The notes: a model not told the origin generated them from the sequence alone. A DNA stretch of 64,000 nt from Simiduia curdlanivorans (GCF_030409605.1 NZ_JAUFQG010000004.1:2405001-2469000); one strand, 5' to 3'. Shown: positions 11,024 through 20,887, numbered from the stretch's first letter. Program-made: numbers and translations.

Positions 11024-12499
11024 ATGTTGCGAATTGCACAAGAAGCACTGACATTCGACGATGTTTTATTGGTACCCGGCTATTCGGATATTACCGCCAA
11101 AGACGTGTCGCTCAAGACCCAATTAACCCGTGGTATTCAGCTCAATATCCCGCTGGTATCGGCGGCCATGGATACCGTCACGGAGTCTCGCCTAGCGATC
11201 GCCATGGCGCAAGAGGGTGGTATTGGCATTATTCACAAGAGTATGTCCATCGAGCAGCAGGCACTCGAAGTGCGCAAAGTTAAGAAGTTCGAGGCCGGTG
11301 TTGTTCAAGACCCGATTACCATCGATAGCAATGCCACTATTGCCGAGCTGGTGGCGTTAACCCGCGCCAATAACATCTCGGGCGTGCCCGTGCTCGATAA
11401 CGGTGATCTGGTCGGAATCGTGACCGGCCGCGATGTGCGCTTCGAAACCAACATGGCGGCTAAGGTCGCATCTATCATGACGCCGAAAGACCAATTGGTG
11501 ACGGTGAAAGAGGGCGAGGCGCCTGAAATCGTGCGCGGACTCTTGCATAAGCACCGCATCGAAAAAGTGCTGGTGGTGAACGATAAGTTCGAATTGCGCG
11601 GTTTGATCACGGTGAAAGATATTAGCAAAGCCGAGAACTTCCCCAGCGCCTGTAAAGACCCAGCCGGCCGCCTGCGCGTAGGTGCATCGGTAGGCACTAG
11701 CCCAGACACCGACGACCGGGTTAAAGCGCTAATTGAAGCGGGTGTGGATGTGCTGGTGGTCGATACCGCACACGGCCACTCAAAGAATGTGCTGGATAGA
11801 GTCAAGCGCATCAAAACCCTATACCCAGATATCCAAGTTATTGGCGGTAATATCGCCACCGGCGCCGCGGCTTTGGCCTTGGTTGAAGCTGGTGCAGACG
11901 GCGTTAAAGTGGGTATTGGCCCCGGTTCTATTTGTACTACCCGCATCGTGACAGGTGTTGGTGTGCCGCAGATTTCTGCTATTGCCGGTGTAGTTGAAGC
12001 CTTGAAAGACACGGACATTCCCGTTATTGCCGATGGCGGTATTCGCTACTCTGGCGATATCTCCAAAGCCGTTGTTGCCGGCGCGCACTGTTTAATGATG
12101 GGCTCGATGTTCGCCGGTACTGAAGAGGCGCCAGGCGAGGTTGAGTTGTATCAGGGCCGCACTTACAAGTCTTACCGCGGCATGGGCTCCTTAGGTGCAA
12201 TGGCCAGAACCCAAGGTTCCTCCGATCGCTACTTTCAAGACGCCAGCCAGGGCACCGAAAAGTTAGTGCCGGAAGGTATCGAGGGGCGTGTACCCTACAA
12301 GGGCCCGCTGTCAGCCATCGTGCATCAAATGATGGGCGGGTTGCGCTCTGCCATGGGTTACACGGGCTCGATCGATATGCAGACCATGCGCACCAAGCCT
12401 GAGTTTGTGCGCGTCACCAGCGCCGGTATGGGCGAGAGCCATGTGCACGATGTCAGCATCACCAAAGAAGCGCCTAACTACCCCGTCGGTGGTCGTTAA
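11024..12499 (+). CDS. guaB: IMP dehydrogenase
   Basis: A 491-residue enzyme (E. coli 488) that converts IMP to XMP with NAD+, the committed step of GMP synthesis. It starts at ATG 11024 (MLRIAQEALTFDDVLLVPGY). Residues about 95-205 are the paired CBS regulatory domain. The active-site loop is GPGSICTTRIVTG with the catalytic cysteine at residue 304, and the flap contains YRGMGSLGAM. It is followed by a hairpin and then guaA, so the two-step guaB-guaA pathway is kept together. Confidence 0.98.
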   Translation: MLRIAQEALTFDDVLLVPGYSDITAKDVSLKTQLTRGIQLNIPLVSAAMDTVTESRLAIAMAQEGGIGIIHKSMSIEQQALEVRKVKKFEAGVVQDPITIDSNATIAELVALTRANNISGVPVLDNGDLVGIVTGRDVRFETNMAAKVASIMTPKDQLVTVKEGEAPEIVRGLLHKHRIEKVLVVNDKFELRGLITVKDISKAENFPSACKDPAGRLRVGASVGTSPDTDDRVKALIEAGVDVLVVDTAHGHSKNVLDRVKRIKTLYPDIQVIGGNIATGAAALALVEAGADGVKVGIGPGSICTTRIVTGVGVPQISAIAGVVEALKDTDIPVIADGGIRYSGDISKAVVAGAHCLMMGSMFAGTEEAPGEVELYQGRTYKSYRGMGSLGAMARTQGSSDRYFQDASQGTEKLVPEGIEGRVPYKGPLSAIVHQMMGGLRSAMGYTGSIDMQTMRTKPEFVRVTSAGMGESHVHDVSITKEAPNYPVGGR

Positions 12500-12519
12500 G
12501 CTGCAAGCTTGATAAGACA

Positions 12520-12550
12520 GTGATCGGCCAAGGCCGGTCACTTTTGTTTT
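12520..12550 (+). terminator. Hairpin between guaB and guaA
   Basis: GTGATCGGCC-AA-GGCCGGTCAC is a 10-bp stem followed by TTTTGTTTT. It looks like an intrinsic terminator or attenuator, so guaA may have partly separate expression from guaB. Confidence 0.75.
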
Positions 12551-12609
12551 CGGGGGAGTGAAAAACCTCTCGTTATGTCAGTTTCGTTAGTAAAAAGTTG
12601 CGAGCCCTC

Positions 12610-14187
12610 ATGAGCCAAGATATCCACGCCCAACGCATTTTGATTCTCGATTTTGGATCTCAATACACCCAGTTAATTGCCCGTCGCATTAGAGAAATTG
12701 GTGTTTATTCGGAAGTTCGCGCTTTCGATATGACCGAAGCCGAGATTCGCGAATTCGATCCCAAGGGTATTATTTTATCCGGTGGCCCGGAGTCTGTTAC
12801 CGCCGGTGAATCGCCCCGGGCGGATGCAGCGGTTTTCGAACTGGGTATTCCTGTGCTGGGTATTTGCTATGGCATGCAAACCATGGCCGAGCAGCTGGGC
12901 GGTAAAGTGTCCACCAGCGATGTGCGCGAATTTGGTTATGCCCAAGTGAAAGTCGAAGGTGCAAGTGCATTGTTGCACGATATTAAAGATCATCTCGCGG
13001 CTGACGGCGCTGGCTTGCTCGATGTCTGGATGAGCCACGGCGATAAAGTCACCAGCATGCCGGCTAATTTTAAGTTGATGGCATCGACACCCTCTTGCCC
13101 CATCGCCGGTATGTACTGCGAAGAAAAGGACTTTTTTGGCGTGCAGTTCCATCCCGAGGTGACCCACACACTGCAGGGCCGCCGTATATTTGAACACTTT
13201 GTGTTAGAGCTCTGTGGCTGTAAAGCGCTGTGGACACCGGCCAATATCGTTGAAGACGCGATTAACCGCGTGCGCGAACAGGTGGGTAGCGATAACGTGT
13301 TGTTAGGTTTATCCGGCGGTGTAGATTCTTCAGTGGTTGCCGCACTCTTGCACAAGGCCATTGGCAGCCAGCTTACCTGTGTTTTCGTCGACAACGGTTT
13401 ATTGCGCAAGAACGAAGGCGATCAGGTGATGGACATGTTTGCCAAAAACATGGGTGTCAAAGTGATTCGCGCCAACGAAGAAGCGCAGTTTTTATCGCGC
13501 TTAGCCGGTGAGAATGATCCTGAGAAAAAACGCAAGATTATCGGCAATACCTTTATCGATGTGTTCGATCAAGAGGCCACTAAGCTTAAGGGCATCAAGT
13601 GGTTGGCACAGGGCACAATCTATCCCGATGTGATCGAATCGGCGGCCAGTAAAACCGGCAAGGCCCATGTGATTAAGTCGCACCACAATGTTGGTGGTTT
13701 GCCCGATGACATGGCTTTCGAACTGGTTGAGCCGTTGCGTGAATTATTTAAAGACGAAGTACGCAAAATAGGCTTAGAGCTAGGCTTGCCCTACGACATG
13801 GTTTACCGCCATCCCTTCCCCGGCCCAGGGCTAGGTGTGCGTATTTTGGGTGAAGTGAAAAAGGAATATGCCGATATTTTGCGCGAAGCCGATGCAATTT
13901 TCTTAGAAGAGTTGCATAAGGCAGACTGGTATCACAAAACCTCACAGGCTTTCGCGGTATTCTTACCGGTCAAGTCTGTCGGCGTGGTGGGCGACGGCCG
14001 CCGCTACGAGTGGGTGATTGCTCTGCGCGCCGTGGAAACCATCGATTTTATGACAGCTCGCTGGGCGCACTTACCCTATGAGTTGTTGGAAACCGTATCG
14101 AACCGTATTATCAACGAAATCTCTGGTGTTTCTCGCGTCGCCTACGATGTCTCGAGCAAGCCACCAGCAACGATTGAGTGGGAATAG
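12610..14187 (+). CDS. guaA: GMP synthase (glutamine-hydrolysing)
   Basis: A 525-residue protein, exactly the E. coli length, that aminates XMP to GMP using glutamine and ATP. The class I amidotransferase domain has the nucleophile C86 in GICYGMQ and the partner histidine in GVQFHPEV. The ATP pyrophosphatase domain has the P-loop LLGLSGGVDSSV, and the C-terminal dimerisation domain ends in the invariant PPATIEWE. I use the ATG at 12610; a TTG four codons upstream is in frame but adds non-conserved residues. Confidence 0.98.
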   Translation: MSQDIHAQRILILDFGSQYTQLIARRIREIGVYSEVRAFDMTEAEIREFDPKGIILSGGPESVTAGESPRADAAVFELGIPVLGICYGMQTMAEQLGGKVSTSDVREFGYAQVKVEGASALLHDIKDHLAADGAGLLDVWMSHGDKVTSMPANFKLMASTPSCPIAGMYCEEKDFFGVQFHPEVTHTLQGRRIFEHFVLELCGCKALWTPANIVEDAINRVREQVGSDNVLLGLSGGVDSSVVAALLHKAIGSQLTCVFVDNGLLRKNEGDQVMDMFAKNMGVKVIRANEEAQFLSRLAGENDPEKKRKIIGNTFIDVFDQEATKLKGIKWLAQGTIYPDVIESAASKTGKAHVIKSHHNVGGLPDDMAFELVEPLRELFKDEVRKIGLELGLPYDMVYRHPFPGPGLGVRILGEVKKEYADILREADAIFLEELHKADWYHKTSQAFAVFLPVKSVGVVGDGRRYEWVIALRAVETIDFMTARWAHLPYELLETVSNRIINEISGVSRVAYDVSSKPPATIEWE

Positions 14188-14194
14188 TACGGAC

Positions 14195-14220
14195 AGGGCT
14201 TGGGTAACCAGGCCTTTTTT
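14195..14220 (+). terminator. Terminator after guaA
   Basis: AGGGCTTGG-GTAA-CCAGGCCT forms a 9-bp stem with two G-U pairs, followed by a run of T. It separates guaA from the FHA/kinase group, which therefore may rely on read-through or its own promoter. Confidence 0.7.
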
Positions 14221-14236
14221 ATGCGTGAGGGATAAC

Positions 14237-14599
14237 ATGGCGTTTTTACAGCATTGCCTGAATGGCGCGATTGTGGCGCACTACCAAGTGGAGGGTGCGC
14301 TTCTTCTGGGTCGCCAAAGCGACAACGATATAGTGCTAGAAGATACCACTGTTTCAAGCTTGCATGCGGAAATCACGGTGGATAGCGATGGCGTGTTTCA
14401 CTTCAAAGATCTGGGTAGTACCAATGGTGTACTTTATCAGGGCAAGAAAGTTGCGTCCGGCACACTGTTGGTAGGTGAGTGGTTAAGCGTTGGCTTGCAC
14501 GAGTTTACCCGTATTGAACATTTGGCCGAGGGCATGGAGCGCACCTTGCGGATTAAGAAGAGCTGGATACCCGGCGTCTATTACACATCCGATAAATAA
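14237..14599 (+). CDS. FHA domain protein (first)
   Basis: A 120-residue cytoplasmic protein that is essentially one forkhead-associated domain, which binds phosphothreonine peptides. The hallmark residues are GRQSDNDIVL, SSLHAEI and DLGSTNGVL. The ATG at 14237 follows a GAGGG ribosome site; the frame continues upstream into guaA but that part is antifunctional overlap. It lies 29 bp before a membrane Ser/Thr kinase, which is the likely source of the phosphopeptide it reads. The C-terminal 25 residues (RTLRIKKSWIPGVYYTSDK) are basic and outside the fold. Confidence 0.88.
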   Translation: MAFLQHCLNGAIVAHYQVEGALLLGRQSDNDIVLEDTTVSSLHAEITVDSDGVFHFKDLGSTNGVLYQGKKVASGTLLVGEWLSVGLHEFTRIEHLAEGMERTLRIKKSWIPGVYYTSDK

Positions 14600-14628
14600 A
14601 GGTAAACTGCCAGCTAATAATACCGATA

Positions 14629-17043
14629 ATGGCATTGCGCATGCGCCCACTTAGGCGAATATTTGACCAGTTAGAAATCATCGACGTTACCTATCTGCTG
14701 CTGAGCCTAGGTTTTGTGCTGGCTTTACAGTGGCCTGCGTGGCTGCAGCAGCCCTTGCAGTGGTTAGATCAGCGTTTGCTGTCGGCCAGTTACTCCTTAA
14801 GCGCAGCACCGCCAAGTCCGGTAAAAATTGGCTTGGCGGAAATTCCCGATGAACTTCTCGCGGATTTTACCCGCCTTCCCGTTAACCATCCGCTCACTGA
14901 AAAGCTCATCGAGCTGCATCTCGCTGGGGTGCCTTTTCACGTATTTCTACCCTCGGCGTTTGGCGTTGCTGGCTTTACCCAGCAGGAGGATTTTACTGCC
15001 TTGGCCTCGGCACTTTCCGCTGGCGAGGGCGAGGCTACGCAAGCCCAGCGACAATTATTGTTGGCGAGAGTGAATGAGCTAAAGCAGTGGAAAGATTTTG
15101 TCGGAAGTCCAGATATTTTCTGGTTTTTACCCTGGGGCCAACTGGAGTTGGGCGGCGGCCGGGCGCTCAGTTTCCAATTAACCGCATCGCCTTGGAGCGT
15201 TGGCCTACTGCAGTGGTTGGCCGGTCGGGATCAGACGCCGGCGGGGATGCAAAATCTTGCGGCTGCGCAGCAACATTATGAGTTTCTAGGCGCTGGCGCT
15301 CCTGGCTTGGCGCGCTTGTGGAGCCAGGTGGGTGAGCACCAAAAGATAATAGCCGCGCCGTTATTGTTGGCGCAAAAACACCGATCCTTAGGCCCTTTGC
15401 AGTGGTCTGATGGCCAGTTGCAGGCGCAAAATCAGGCTTGGTTCCGATGGGTTAATGCCCGCGGTATCCTTCCGGTGGATTGGCGCTTGGCTCCGGTGGT
15501 CTTACCGATGAATGACGTGGCTGGTCGGTTAAGCGAATTTGACCTCCTGTTGATTGCACCGCAATCGAATTCTGAGGCGCTGTTAACGGCGGCAGCAATG
15601 AATACCCTGTTGGCCGACCATTACCCGAAAAGCCCAGATTGGGCTTGGGCCTGGGAGCCTATGAGTCTGCTTCTGCTGGCACTGTTAACCGCACCCATTT
15701 GGCTGCGCGCCGGTTCCGCCGTTTTGATACTTAGCTTGGTTTTAGTTTCGACGGCGTTAGTTGCATGGCAACTGGCTGCACATATCTACTACCAATGGTG
15801 GCTGCCCACGGCAACCGCGCTAATGTTTATTTGGTGTGCCGTGATCTTGCGTCTGATCGCGCTGGTTTTTTCTCGATCACTGGAAGGCTTAAGAGAAAGT
15901 TGGCGATTAGGCTGGCAGCAAATAGTGCGCGAACAAATTGGTTCTGGAAAACTGGCGGAGGCTGAAAATAGTTTAAATAGTTTAATGCAGCTGCGCCATG
16001 AAAAGTGGCAATTACAAGCATGTTATGACATAGCGCAAAGTTACGAAAAGCAGCGTCGGTACGAGCAAGCGGAAAAGCTGTATCGCGATATTTTAATCAA
16101 GGCACCGAAATTTTCCGATGTAAAAAATCGTCTTATGCGCCTGCAAGAACTATCCGGCAGCCAGGGCACAGGCGGCCTGGATGCAACGCTCGTCATCGAT
16201 GAGCAGATTATTAACAAGCCGGTACTGGGGCGCTACGAAATTCAGAAAGAGTTAGGGCGTGGTGCCATGGGGGTGGTTTACCTCGGCCGAGACCCACGTA
16301 TTAGTCGTATGGTGGCAATCAAAACCTTGCACTATAAACACTTTGAACCCAGCCAATTACCCGAGGTAAAGGCGCGCTTTTTTAGAGAGGCGGAAGCGGC
16401 TGGGCGGCTCAGTCACCCGAATATTGTGTCAGTGTTCGATGCGGGCGAAGAGGCCGACTTGGCATTTATAGCCATGGATTATGTGCCTGGTAAGGCGTTA
16501 AATTACTTCACCAACCCCAAGCGTTTACTGCCGGTGCCTATTGTCTATGGATTAATGGCCAAGGCTGCCGATGCGCTTTTTTATGCCCATAAACATCAAA
16601 TTATTCACCGCGATATTAAACCCAGCAACCTGCTGTACGACCCTGAAACCGGGCGCATGAAGGTAAGTGATTTCGGTATTGCGCGGCTCGTGGATAACTC
16701 CAAAACCCGCACCGGCGATGTTATGGGAAGCCCGCTCTATATGTCGCCCGAGCAACTTAAAGGTATAAAGGTGAGCGAAGCCGCAGATATTTATAGCTTG
16801 GGCGTTACTATGTATCAGTTGCTCACCGGTAAGCTGCCTTTCGATGGCGATAGTCTGGCTAATTTGACTTACCAGATCTTACAGGGCAAGCACGCCAGTG
16901 TGCGAACGCACAGAGCAGAATTGCCTCCAAGCGCCACACGAATTACCAATAAGGCGTTGCAAAAGGACCCAGAGGATCGCTTTGCCAATGCCCGCGAAAT
17001 GGCCGAAGCGATTCGTAAATCGCTAGCGCGGGATTTCGAGTAG
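14629..17043 (+). CDS. Membrane Ser/Thr protein kinase with CHASE2-like sensor and TPR-like linker
   Basis: An 804-residue inner-membrane kinase. One hydrophobic helix near residues 20-40, an extracytoplasmic region of about 300 residues, then three membrane helices at about 346-414 give the CHASE2 topology. Residues 460-505 (ACYDIAQSYEKQRRYEQAEK) resemble a TPR pair. The kinase domain runs from about 537 to 800 with GRGAMG (543-548), catalytic lysine K565, HRDIKPSN (660-667) and DFG (681-683), followed by SPLYMSPEQL. All catalytic residues are present, so it should be active. The sensor part is weakly conserved and its signal unknown. The two flanking FHA genes are probable readers or substrates. 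A PP2C phosphatase gene at 25406 is a possible antagonist. Confidence 0.9.
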   Translation: MALRMRPLRRIFDQLEIIDVTYLLLSLGFVLALQWPAWLQQPLQWLDQRLLSASYSLSAAPPSPVKIGLAEIPDELLADFTRLPVNHPLTEKLIELHLAGVPFHVFLPSAFGVAGFTQQEDFTALASALSAGEGEATQAQRQLLLARVNELKQWKDFVGSPDIFWFLPWGQLELGGGRALSFQLTASPWSVGLLQWLAGRDQTPAGMQNLAAAQQHYEFLGAGAPGLARLWSQVGEHQKIIAAPLLLAQKHRSLGPLQWSDGQLQAQNQAWFRWVNARGILPVDWRLAPVVLPMNDVAGRLSEFDLLLIAPQSNSEALLTAAAMNTLLADHYPKSPDWAWAWEPMSLLLLALLTAPIWLRAGSAVLILSLVLVSTALVAWQLAAHIYYQWWLPTATALMFIWCAVILRLIALVFSRSLEGLRESWRLGWQQIVREQIGSGKLAEAENSLNSLMQLRHEKWQLQACYDIAQSYEKQRRYEQAEKLYRDILIKAPKFSDVKNRLMRLQELSGSQGTGGLDATLVIDEQIINKPVLGRYEIQKELGRGAMGVVYLGRDPRISRMVAIKTLHYKHFEPSQLPEVKARFFREAEAAGRLSHPNIVSVFDAGEEADLAFIAMDYVPGKALNYFTNPKRLLPVPIVYGLMAKAADALFYAHKHQIIHRDIKPSNLLYDPETGRMKVSDFGIARLVDNSKTRTGDVMGSPLYMSPEQLKGIKVSEAADIYSLGVTMYQLLTGKLPFDGDSLANLTYQILQGKHASVRTHRAELPPSATRITNKALQKDPEDRFANAREMAEAIRKSLARDFE

Positions 17044-17089
17044 ACTAGAAAATTATTGAATAAAGTGCAATTGTTTAGACGAGGTGTAT

Positions 17090-17443
17090 ATGGCTCAGTT
17101 AGCGCAATTAATTGACGATGTGGTAGTGAATAAATTCGACTTAGATAAAACACCACTCACCATCGGTCGCCACGCCGATAATCGAGTGCAGATAGACGAT
17201 GGTGCCGTCAGCGGCCGTCACGCGGTGGTTTCGATCAGGAAAAATCCAGACTTTCCTGAATATCAAGAGATAGTGTTAGAAGATTTAGGTAGCACCAACG
17301 GGACGCGAGTGAATAGCGAAAAAATTAAAGGTAAGGTGATTTTAAATCATGGCGACGTGGTCAAGATCGGCTGGAATGAATTCAAGCTTATTGATAGTAA
17401 ACAAAAGAACTTAGCCAGTACGGTGCATATGCTGCAGGACTAG
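17090..17443 (+). CDS. FHA domain protein (second)
   Basis: A 117-residue single FHA-domain protein. It shows IGRHADNRVQI, SGRHAVV and DLGSTNGTRV, all the phosphothreonine-contacting positions. ATG 17090 has GAGG five bases upstream. It follows the kinase gene by 46 bp and probably ends the group guaA/FHA/kinase/FHA. It is related to but distinct from the first FHA protein, so the two are unlikely to be recent duplicates. Role inferred: binding the autophosphorylated kinase or its targets. Confidence 0.88.
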   Translation: MAQLAQLIDDVVVNKFDLDKTPLTIGRHADNRVQIDDGAVSGRHAVVSIRKNPDFPEYQEIVLEDLGSTNGTRVNSEKIKGKVILNHGDVVKIGWNEFKLIDSKQKNLASTVHMLQD

Positions 17444-17775
17444 TGTAATCGGCAAAGTGAAAACGTGCGGCATTGTTTTACTGGTGTGGGACTACTGGTT
17501 AAGGCTGAGCCGGGCGTTTGATTTAGCCTCTGCGTTTAATGCGGCAGTGGATTTTGGCCACCCTATTAATAGCTTTAGTAGATATTAATAGGAGTTAATA
17601 GATATTTAGTAAAAAGGGTTCCTGAGCCTTACAGCCTATACCACTTGAGGCGAGTCCGCGCTGGGCTTGTTGTTTGAATGTGTGTTTAAGCGTGTTGTAT
17701 AGGTTAAAAAGCAAGTATAAAAAAACCGCGCTTAGCGCGGTTTTTTTATCGTTGAAACCTGCCGCTTGCTCGGGC
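17444..17775. other. Intergenic region between FHA and fdxA
   Basis: About 330 bp with no credible gene. The first 270 bp show nothing I can name apart from some AT-rich repeats of TTAATAG near 17565-17602. The end holds the bidirectional terminator listed separately. Confidence 0.6.
17719..17748 (-). terminator. Bidirectional terminator between FHA gene and fdxA
   Basis: AAAAAACCGCGC-TTA-GCGCGGTTTTTTT has a GC stem flanked by A and T runs, so it can stop transcription from both sides. It mainly closes fdxA on the minus strand. Confidence 0.88.
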
Positions 17776-18099
17776 TTAGCGCTCCAGATATTGCAGCTTG
17801 TTTTCAACGCCATCCCACTCAGCGGCATCCGCCGGGGCATCTTTCATCTCGGTGATGTTGGGCCAAACTTGTGCCAGCTCAGCATTCAGTTCTAAGAATA
17901 CTTCTTGACCTTCCGGTAGTTCGTCTTCTGAAAAGATGGCTCCTACGGGGCATTCTGGCTCGCACAGGGCGCAGTCAATACATTCGTCTGGGTGAATGAC
18001 GAGGAAGTTGGGGCCTTCATAGAAACAGTCAACTGGGCAAACTTCCACGCAATCGGTGTGTTTACATTTAATACAGTTATCACCAACTACGAATGTCAT
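17776..18099 (-). CDS. fdxA: 7Fe ferredoxin FdxA
   Basis: A 107-residue Azotobacter FdI-type ferredoxin with one [3Fe-4S] and one [4Fe-4S] cluster. Cysteines at 9, 12?, 17, 21, 25 and 40, 43, 46, 50 follow the family pattern (CIKCKHTDCVEVCPVDC, then CIDCALCEPECP). The C-terminal extension to 107 residues is typical. It is an electron carrier in the cytoplasm. It follows mutS on the minus strand, a conserved pairing in pseudomonads and relatives, 87 bp after the mutS stop. Confidence 0.96.
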   Translation of the reverse strand: MTFVVGDNCIKCKHTDCVEVCPVDCFYEGPNFLVIHPDECIDCALCEPECPVGAIFSEDELPEGQEVFLELNAELAQVWPNITEMKDAPADAAEWDGVENKLQYLER

Positions 18100-18186
18100 T
18101 TATTGCACTCCGTCTTAATACGAAAAATTCGCCGGCATTCTACCGTAACCTTTGGCAGGTTTCTAATCTTTTGCGGCTAACGTCAC

Positions 18187-20805
18187 TCAAATCTGCTGTT
18201 TTAGCGCGTAAAGGAGATCAAGTGCCTGCCGCGGTGTTAGCTCGTCTAGGTCTAATTTCTCCAATTTTGTCACCACTGGGTGGGGTGGGGCACTAAATAG
18301 CTCGCCTTGCCAAGGATCTGGCGCTGGTTCACTCTTTTTCGCAGCCTGCCTTTCCACCACTGCACCGGCGTCAATTGGCGCGACACTAGCCCCGTGGCTA
18401 CCCGCTTCCAATTGCGCTAATTGTCGCCTCGCCATGGCTAATACTGCTTCGGGAATGCCGGCGAGTTTTGCCACCTGAAGACCATAGCTCTGGCTGGCCG
18501 GGCCATCTTGAATATGGTGTAAAAATACAATGTTATCTTTGTGTTCCGTGGCGGTTAAATGCACATTGGCAACTCCAGCGAGTGTCTCAGGCAACGCGGT
18601 GATTTCGAAGTAGTGGGTGGCAAACAGGGTAAATGCCTTGACCGTTTGGCCCAAGTGCATGGCCGCCGCCCACGCCAGCGACAGACCGTCGAAGGTGCTG
18701 GTACCACGGCCCACCTCATCCATTAACACCAAGCTGTTCGGCGTGGCATTGTGCAGAATATTGGCTGTTTCGGTCATCTCCACCATGAAGGTCGAGCGGC
18801 CGCTGGCGAGGTCATCGCTGGAGCCGATACGGGTAAAGATGCGATCTGTTAGACCCAGCTCGCACTGCGCAGCGGGTACGAAGCAGCCTATTTGCGCCAT
18901 CAATACGATGAGCGCCGTTTGTCGCATGTAAGTCGACTTACCGCCCATGTTGGGGCCGGTGATGATCAGCATGTGGCGCTGTCTGGATAGCGCTAAGTCG
19001 TTGGCGACGAAAGGCTGGCTGGACACCTGTTCCACCACCGGGTGGCGGCCTTTTTCTATGTGAATACCGGGTTCTTCGGTAAGTGAGGGCTTACAAAAAT
19101 TGAGATGCTCGGCGCGCTCGGCAAAGCTTGCCAGCACGTCCAGCTCTGAAACGGCGGCGCTGGCATCCTGCAATTCAAGTAAGTGCTCATTGAGGGTTTC
19201 TAGTAGTTCTTCATAGAGCGCTTTTTCACGGCTTAGGGCGCGGCTTTTGGCCGACAGCGCTTTATCCTCAAATTGCTTCAGCTCGGGCGTGATAAAGCGC
19301 TCGGCATTCTTTAATGTTTGGCGGCGAATATAGTCGGCCGGTGCTTGATCGGCTTGGCCCCGGCTCAGCTCGATGAAGTAACCGTGCACGCGGTTATAGC
19401 CCACTTTCAAGGTGGAAAGTTTGGTGCGTTCCTTCTCCCGCGTCTCTAAGTCGATCAAAAATTGGCCGGCATTGGTGCTAATAGCGCGCAGTTCGTCGAG
19501 CTCTGGGTCGAAGCCCTCGGCAATCACGCCGCCTTCGCGAATCACCACCGGTGGGTTTTCGATCAAGGCGCGGTCGAGTAGATCGACTAGCAGGGGAAAC
19601 TCGCTCACTAGGCTCGCCAGTTTGCGAATACGGGCGCTGTTCGACTCGGCTAACTGTTGTTGCAAGAGTGGGAAGCAGGCGAGAGAGCTTAACAGGCGGC
19701 TCAAATCCCGCGGCCGCGCCGAGCGCAGCGCCAGGCGCCCCAAAATGCGCTCCATATCGCCGACATTTTTTAAACTCTGGCGGATGGGCTCGAAGGCATA
19801 ATCAGCGAGCAGCCAGCTGATGGCATCTTGGCGCTGGGTTAGGGTGTTTAAGTTGCGCAGCGGCCGATTAACCCAGCGCCGCATTAAGCGCCGCCCCATG
19901 GCGGTAACGCCGGTGTTGATCACCGACAGCAGGGTATTCTCCTCGCCGCCGCTGAGGTTGGTATCTAGCTCGAGGTTGCGCCGCGTTGCCGTGTCCATGG
20001 CCACCGCCTCGTCGCGATTCTCAAACGCTAGCGTGCGAATATGGGGTAACGCCGTGCGCTGGGTTTCGCGCGCGTAGCTAAGCAAGCAGCCGGCGGCGCA
20101 CAGGGCGTGGCGAAGGTGGGAGCAGCCAAAGCCGTCTAGATCTTGAGTGCCAAATTGTTGGTTCAATAATCGCAATGCCGTATCCAGCTCGAACTCCCAA
20201 GGCGCGCGGCGGCGTAAGCCCTTGCGCTTGGCGAAGAGCTCGAGCTCCACCAGCTCGTCGGCCACTAGCAGCTCGGCTGGGTTTAAGCGTTGCAGCTCGG
20301 CCGCTAGCGCTTCTAAGCCTGTCACTTCTAAGAGCAGGAAGCGGCCCGAGCCGATATCGAGACTGGCGATGCCGTAGTCGTTATCTTGCGCGTGTACGGC
20401 GACGAGTAGGTTATCTTGGCGCTCGTCGAGCAGCGCCTCATCACTGACGGTGCCGGGCGTGACGATGCGCATGACCCTGCGCTCGACTGGGCCCTTACTG
20501 GTGGCTGGGTCACCCACCTGTTCACAAATGGCGATGGACACCCCTTGTTTGACTAAGCGCGCGAGGTAGCCGTCGGCTGAGTGGAAGGGAATGCCGGCCA
20601 TGGGAATAGGTTCGCCATTGGATTTGCCCCGTGCGGTCAGGGTGAGATCCAATAGTTCACTGGCGAGTTTGGCGTCGTCGAAGAATAGCTCGTAGAAGTC
20701 ACCCATCCGGTAGAACACGATTTCATGGGGGTGTTCGGCCTTAATGCGCAAATACTGTTGCATCATGGGCGTTTCATTGGAGAGGTCTTGGACGGCTTGG
20801 TTCAT
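18187..20805 (-). CDS. mutS: DNA mismatch repair protein MutS
   Basis: An 872-residue mismatch sensor ATPase. The N-terminal mismatch-binding domain has the FxE motif in FYRMGDFYELF. The ATPase has Walker A GPNMGGKST with K623, Walker B LVLMDEVGRGTSTFDG and the C-terminal region ending RQALDLLYALKQQI. I place the start at ATG 20805 because the distance to MMQQYLRIK then equals that in E. coli; an upstream in-frame ATG at 20865 would lie 23 bp from the divergent pncC start and lacks homology. Neither start has a strong ribosome site. Confidence 0.97.
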   Translation of the reverse strand: MNQAVQDLSNETPMMQQYLRIKAEHPHEIVFYRMGDFYELFFDDAKLASELLDLTLTARGKSNGEPIPMAGIPFHSADGYLARLVKQGVSIAICEQVGDPATSKGPVERRVMRIVTPGTVSDEALLDERQDNLLVAVHAQDNDYGIASLDIGSGRFLLLEVTGLEALAAELQRLNPAELLVADELVELELFAKRKGLRRRAPWEFELDTALRLLNQQFGTQDLDGFGCSHLRHALCAAGCLLSYARETQRTALPHIRTLAFENRDEAVAMDTATRRNLELDTNLSGGEENTLLSVINTGVTAMGRRLMRRWVNRPLRNLNTLTQRQDAISWLLADYAFEPIRQSLKNVGDMERILGRLALRSARPRDLSRLLSSLACFPLLQQQLAESNSARIRKLASLVSEFPLLVDLLDRALIENPPVVIREGGVIAEGFDPELDELRAISTNAGQFLIDLETREKERTKLSTLKVGYNRVHGYFIELSRGQADQAPADYIRRQTLKNAERFITPELKQFEDKALSAKSRALSREKALYEELLETLNEHLLELQDASAAVSELDVLASFAERAEHLNFCKPSLTEEPGIHIEKGRHPVVEQVSSQPFVANDLALSRQRHMLIITGPNMGGKSTYMRQTALIVLMAQIGCFVPAAQCELGLTDRIFTRIGSSDDLASGRSTFMVEMTETANILHNATPNSLVLMDEVGRGTSTFDGLSLAWAAAMHLGQTVKAFTLFATHYFEITALPETLAGVANVHLTATEHKDNIVFLHHIQDGPASQSYGLQVAKLAGIPEAVLAMARRQLAQLEAGSHGASVAPIDAGAVVERQAAKKSEPAPDPWQGELFSAPPHPVVTKLEKLDLDELTPRQALDLLYALKQQI

Positions 20806-20887
20806 AATGTCGACTGTGCTGGTCAGGATCAAGCGGGGTATTCTACGCAAATCTACCTTGGTCATAAACGTTGTTTAGGAGAAGTTA

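Noticed and set aside
14078..14236. Longer start for the first FHA gene, inside guaA
   Set aside because: The extra 53 residues overlap guaA in another frame and have no FHA-family similarity; ATG 14237 has its own ribosome site.
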